Under the pieces are notes generated by a model that saw only the letters and a list, made by a program, of their open reading frames with translations, had not been told where the DNA came from and did not search any database. From contig NZ_JAKNQQ010000002.1 in NCBI RefSeq assembly GCF_022662475.1, forward strand, positions 1-64,000: a DNA stretch of 64,000 bases, read 5' to 3'. Position 1 is the first letter of the stretch. Every line of letters starts with the position of its first letter. Positions 61,099 to 64,000 of the stretch are shown one piece after another. A program made the translations under genes and the position numbers. The stretch comes from Sphingomonas sp. TREG-RG-20F-R18-01 (GTDB lineage Bacteria; Pseudomonadota; Alphaproteobacteria; Sphingomonadales; Sphingomonadaceae).

Positions 61099-61727
61099 CG
61101 TTGATCGCGCGCGACCTGCGGATCGGCTGGGCGAGCGGCGGGATCGTCAATGCGCTTGCCTTCTTCCTGCTTGTCACGATCCTGTTCCCGTTCGCGGTCG
61201 GACCGGACACCGCATTGCTCGCGCGGATCGGTGGCGGGGTGATCTGGGCCGCCGCTCTCCTTGCCGCGCTGATGCCGGTCGAGCGGCTGGTCGGCCCGGA
61301 TGCCGAAAGCAGCGTGCTCGATCAGCTGGCGTTGCGCGGGGTCAGTCTCTCGGCGGTGGCGGCGGCCAAGATCGTCGCGCACTGGCTCGGCTTCGGGCCG
61401 CCGCTGATGCTTGCCGCGGTGATCGCGGCGGGGCTGCTGGGGTTGCCCGGCGCGACGCTCGGCACGGTCGAACTCGGGTTGCTGATCGGCACGCCCGGGC
61501 TGGCCGCGCTCGCGGTCGCGACCGCCGCGCTGGTAACGGGACTGCGCGGGGCCGGCTCCATCGCAGGGCTGGTCATGTTGCCGCTTGCCGTCCCGCTGCT
61601 GATCTTCGGCGCGGGGTCGATCGATGGCGGGATGGGCGCGATCAAGCTGCTCGGCGCGGTGAGCCTGTTGCTGCTCGCCGGCGCACCGTTCGTCGCAGGC
61701 GCCGCGATGCGCGCGGGCATGGAGTGA
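61092..61727 (+). CDS. ccmB: Heme exporter protein CcmB
   Basis: A 211-residue membrane protein with six hydrophobic helices and the CcmB N-terminus LIARDLRIGWASGGIVNALAFFLLV, GGGVIWAAALLAALMPVERL at about 49-68. It is the membrane partner of CcmA. Starts inside the end of ccmA. Followed by tRNA-Gln on the opposite strand. Confidence 0.92.
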   Translation: MLTLIARDLRIGWASGGIVNALAFFLLVTILFPFAVGPDTALLARIGGGVIWAAALLAALMPVERLVGPDAESSVLDQLALRGVSLSAVAAAKIVAHWLGFGPPLMLAAVIAAGLLGLPGATLGTVELGLLIGTPGLAALAVATAALVTGLRGAGSIAGLVMLPLAVPLLIFGAGSIDGGMGAIKLLGAVSLLLLAGAPFVAGAAMRAGME

Positions 61728-61774
61728 TCCTCGTACGGGAACCGGATCGAGACCGTGGATTTCAAGGGATTGGC

Positions 61775-61848
61775 TGGATGCCCCGTGAGGATTCGAACCT
61801 CAATAGGCGGTATCAGAAACCGCAGTCTTACCATTAGACGACGGGGCA
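61775..61848 (-). tRNA. tRNA-Gln (anticodon CUG)
   Basis: Reading the minus strand: acceptor TGCCCCG pairs with CGGGGCA; D-arm GTC...GAC; anticodon stem GCGGT/ACCGC enclosing TTCTGAT, giving anticodon CUG (reads CAG); T-arm TGAGG/CCTCA with TTCGAAT loop; discriminator T and an encoded CCA. All four stems pair fully. Confidence 0.95.
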
Positions 61849-62031
61849 GCAGCAGGGCCGCGATTTAGGCGGGGCATTCGCGGCTGTCAACAGATCTGCG
61901 CAACGACGCATGGCGCGTGTTTCGCATCGCTTGCTGCAACGGCCCCGCTGCGCTAGCGTTGAACCAAGCACCGAACGACGCGCGAACCCGCGTGTCGCGA
62001 CGGCAGAACAGAATAAGCGAGTTTTAACGGC

Positions 62032-63141
62032 ATGGGGGACGTTCCGCCCGATATGCCGGTCCGGCAGGCCCGCCCTGCCCGTTCGGCGCCGACCCACGGC
62101 CGAGAGGTTCGTGGCAAACCGGCCAACGCCAGGAAGCCAGGAGGCAAGTCCGCGAACCCCGTTGCGCGGGGGCGCGATTCGCGGCATTTCGCCGCGCTCG
62201 ATCTCGGCACCAACAATTGTCGGTTGCTGATCGCGCGTCCGCAAGGCGATGGCTTTGCGGTGGTCGATGCCTTTTCGCGAATTGTCCGGCTGGGTGAGGG
62301 CCTCGCCAAATCGGGGCGGCTGAGCGACGCCGCGATCGAGCGCACGATCGTCGCCCTCAAGATCTGCGCCGAAAAGCTGAAACGGCGCAACGTGACGCTG
62401 TCGCGCGCGGTCGCGACCGAGGCATGTCGCCGCGCGGTCAACGGCGCGGATTTCATCGCGCGGGCCTACGCCGAAACCGGCATCCTGCTCGACATCATCA
62501 CCGCGGAGGAAGAAGCCCGGCTCGCCGTGCTGGGCTGCCACGCGCTGATCGAACCCGGCGAGGATCCGGCGCTGGTGTTCGACATCGGCGGCGGGTCGAC
62601 CGAACTGGTCCTGGTGGACACCAAGGGCGAAACCCCGCGCGTGCTCGACTGGCACAGCGCGCCCTGGGGGGTCGTCTCCCTGACCGAAAGCGCGGGCCAC
62701 GGACCGCCGGGCGCAGATGGCGGCGCCGACGGGCGGGCGGCGGCCTATGCGCGGATGCGCGCACTGGTCACCGACAGCATGGCGGCGTTCGCCGCGCGCC
62801 TGCCCCGCGGGATCGCGGTGCCCCGGCTCCTGGGAACGTCGGGCACGGTAACCACGCTGGCGAGCGTCTACCTCGGGCTGACGCATTATGATCGTTCGCA
62901 GGTCGACGGGCTGATCGTCCCCGCCGCCGCGATGCGCCGGATCAGCCTGGATCTGGCCGGTAAGGATTTGCAGCAACGGGCACAGCTGCCGTGCATCGGC
63001 ACCGAGCGCGCCGACCTCGTCGTTGCGGGATGCGCGATCCTCGAGACGATTCTCGACCTGTGGCCCGCCGAACGGCTGGGCATCGCCGATCGCGGCATTC
63101 GCGAGGGCATTTTGCGCCGATTGATGGAGAGTTCTTCGTGA
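62032..63141 (+). CDS. ppx: Exopolyphosphatase/guanosine pentaphosphate phosphatase family protein
   Basis: A 369-residue ASKHA-fold phosphatase of the Ppx/GppA family. The N-terminal about 50 residues are basic and disordered, then ALDLGTNNCRLLIARP (phosphate 1 loop, from about residue 55), AEEEARLAVLG, and DIGGGSTELVLVD (about 184-196), and LLGTSGTVTTLASV. Ppx and GppA cannot be told apart safely here; it lacks the extra C-terminal domain of longer Ppx proteins. It overlaps the rlmE start (GTGA), a pairing I know from related alphaproteobacteria. Confidence 0.88.
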   Translation: MGDVPPDMPVRQARPARSAPTHGREVRGKPANARKPGGKSANPVARGRDSRHFAALDLGTNNCRLLIARPQGDGFAVVDAFSRIVRLGEGLAKSGRLSDAAIERTIVALKICAEKLKRRNVTLSRAVATEACRRAVNGADFIARAYAETGILLDIITAEEEARLAVLGCHALIEPGEDPALVFDIGGGSTELVLVDTKGETPRVLDWHSAPWGVVSLTESAGHGPPGADGGADGRAAAYARMRALVTDSMAAFAARLPRGIAVPRLLGTSGTVTTLASVYLGLTHYDRSQVDGLIVPAAAMRRISLDLAGKDLQQRAQLPCIGTERADLVVAGCAILETILDLWPAERLGIADRGIREGILRRLMESSS

Positions 63142-63821
63142 GCAGAGACGGCGGCGGACTCCGGGTCCGCGTCAAGACCGCGCGCAAGCGTACCGCGCAA
63201 TCCACGCGCTGGCTCGAACGCCAGCTGAACGACCCCTACGTCAAGCGCGCGAAAGCCGACGGTTTCCGCAGTCGCGCTGCGTACAAATTGTCCGAGCTCG
63301 ACGAGCGGTTCGATTTCCTCAAGGGCAAGCGCCACGTCGTCGATCTCGGACTGGCTCCTGGCGGCTGGGCGCAGGTCGTGCGGCGCCAGGTGCCCAAGGC
63401 GGCGATTGTCGGAATCGATCTCCTCCCGGTCGATCCCATCGAGGGAGTCGAGATCCTTCAGCTCGATTTCATGGACGATGTCGCGCCCGAGCGGCTGATG
63501 GCGGCACTTGGCGGCGCGCCCGATCTTGTGCTGTCGGACATGGCGGCGAATACCGTCGGGCATCCCCAGACCGATGCGCTCCGCACCATGGGTCTGGTCG
63601 AGGCGGCGCTCGACTTCGCGATCGACGTGCTCCAGCCGGGCGGCGCGTTCGTCGGCAAGGTGTTTGCAGGCGGCGCGGACACTGCGCTGGTTGCGGAAAT
63701 GAAGCGTAACTTCACCACCGTGAAGCACGCAAAGCCCCCCGCCAGCCGCAAGGCGTCATCGGAATGGTACGTCGTGGCGCAGGGGTTCAAGGGCCGCAAG
63801 ACGAGCGAGACCGCCGACTGA
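63138..63821 (+). CDS. rlmE: 23S rRNA (uridine-2'-O)-methyltransferase RlmE/FtsJ
   Basis: A 227-residue methyltransferase that modifies U2552 of 23S rRNA. The KDKE catalytic residues are visible: Lys in RSRAAYKL, Asp in VLSDMAANTVGH, Lys in FVGKVFAGG, and Glu in SSEWYVVAQ. SAM site VDLGLAPGGWAQV. GTG start at 63138 overlaps the ppx stop by four bases. Length and motifs are canonical. Confidence 0.95.
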   Translation: MSRDGGGLRVRVKTARKRTAQSTRWLERQLNDPYVKRAKADGFRSRAAYKLSELDERFDFLKGKRHVVDLGLAPGGWAQVVRRQVPKAAIVGIDLLPVDPIEGVEILQLDFMDDVAPERLMAALGGAPDLVLSDMAANTVGHPQTDALRTMGLVEAALDFAIDVLQPGGAFVGKVFAGGADTALVAEMKRNFTTVKHAKPPASRKASSEWYVVAQGFKGRKTSETAD

Positions 63822-63824
63822 CGC

Positions 63825-64000
63825 TCAGCCGAGCAGCGCGCGATACTCCGGGTGCTTCTCAATATAGGCGGTGACGAACGGACATTGCGAGACGACCTTC
63901 AGCCCGCGGTCGCGCGCCGAATCGAGCGCGGCGCGAATCAGCTTGGAGGCGACCCCACGGCCTTCGATCGCCTTGGGGACGATCGTATGGGTGAAGACGA
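63825..64000 (-). CDS. GNAT family N-acetyltransferase (C-terminal part, runs off the window)
   Basis: The last 57 codons of a minus-strand gene cut by the window edge. THTIVPKAIEGRGVASKLI carries the acetyl-CoA loop, followed by VVSQCPFVTAYIEKHPEY and a stop at 63825. This is the YjdJ/YidJ-type small GNAT pattern in which CPF..Y.. is conserved. Convergent with rlmE, three bases apart. Confidence 0.85.
   Translation of the reverse strand, partial: VFTHTIVPKAIEGRGVASKLIRAALDSARDRGLKVVSQCPFVTAYIEKHPEYRALLG

Noticed and set aside
61775..61848. tRNA-Gln as an integration site for a mobile element
   Set aside because: No integrase, no direct repeat of the tRNA 3' end seen nearby, and flanking genes (ccmB, ppx) are housekeeping.

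Overview
The window is high-GC, densely packed alphaproteobacterial chromosome, most likely from Sphingomonas or a close relative in the Sphingomonadales. The grounds are gene order and gene types I recognise from that group (hisS-prfA-prmC-DUF4167, ybgC-tolQRA-tolB-pal, divergent aspartokinase and ubiG, a fused osmoprotectant permease/binding protein) and many intergenic hairpin repeats with a core like CCCCGGCGAAGGCCGGGG. There is no rRNA operon, integrase, transposase or CRISPR array. One tRNA, tRNA-Gln(CUG), is present.

Layout. 0.2-2.7 kb: polysaccharide flippase, CBS-domain protein, small membrane protein. 2.7-8 kb (minus strand): hisS, prfA, prmC and a DUF4167 protein in one run, with a 0.5-kb tandem repeat array reading in frame inside prmC. 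8.2-12.4 kb: TSUP permease, DUF1345 membrane protein, M61 peptidase with PDZ domain, inorganic pyrophosphatase. 12.5-16.2 kb (minus): TfoX-like protein, GNAT acetyltransferase, EamA permease, VapC/AbrB toxin-antitoxin pair, ispG. 16.3-19.3 kb: acyltransferase, isoaspartyl peptidase, S1/P1 nuclease. 19.5-26.3 kb (minus): an SPFH/ribbon-helix-helix/small-membrane cassette with an AT-rich operator-like site, then the tol-pal envelope system. 26.4-28.9 kb: ABC exporter and GFA-family protein.

29.5-48.7 kb looks accessory. It lacks the hairpin repeats found every few kb elsewhere and holds membrane and osmotic-stress genes: hybrid histidine kinase, two MscS channels, CsbD, a lipoprotein, a PAS-LuxR regulator coupled to YihY, an SDR, a GH130-like protein, a GH97 glycosidase with a LacI-type operator, a LeuT-fold-like transporter, DUF2254, DUF389 and a CPA1 Na+/H+ antiporter. 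The right-hand part (38.7-48.7 kb) is bracketed by a C-terminal and an N-terminal fragment of SLC13-type permease genes, in that circularly permuted order.

49.4-64 kb returns to housekeeping and metabolic genes: nitronate monooxygenase-like protein, YjbQ, a 3-hydroxyisobutyrate dehydrogenase-like enzyme, aspartokinase, ubiG, an osmoprotectant ABC transporter, an SDR, pterin-4a-carbinolamine dehydratase, a zincin, ccmAB, tRNA-Gln, a Ppx/GppA phosphatase, rlmE and a truncated GNAT gene. Inside this stretch, 52.2-54.0 kb holds a two-gene cassette of cysteine-free, Ser/Thr/Asn-rich, probably beta-rich proteins of lower GC that I cannot assign to any family. This pair and the prmC repeat invasion are the best candidates for undescribed biology here.
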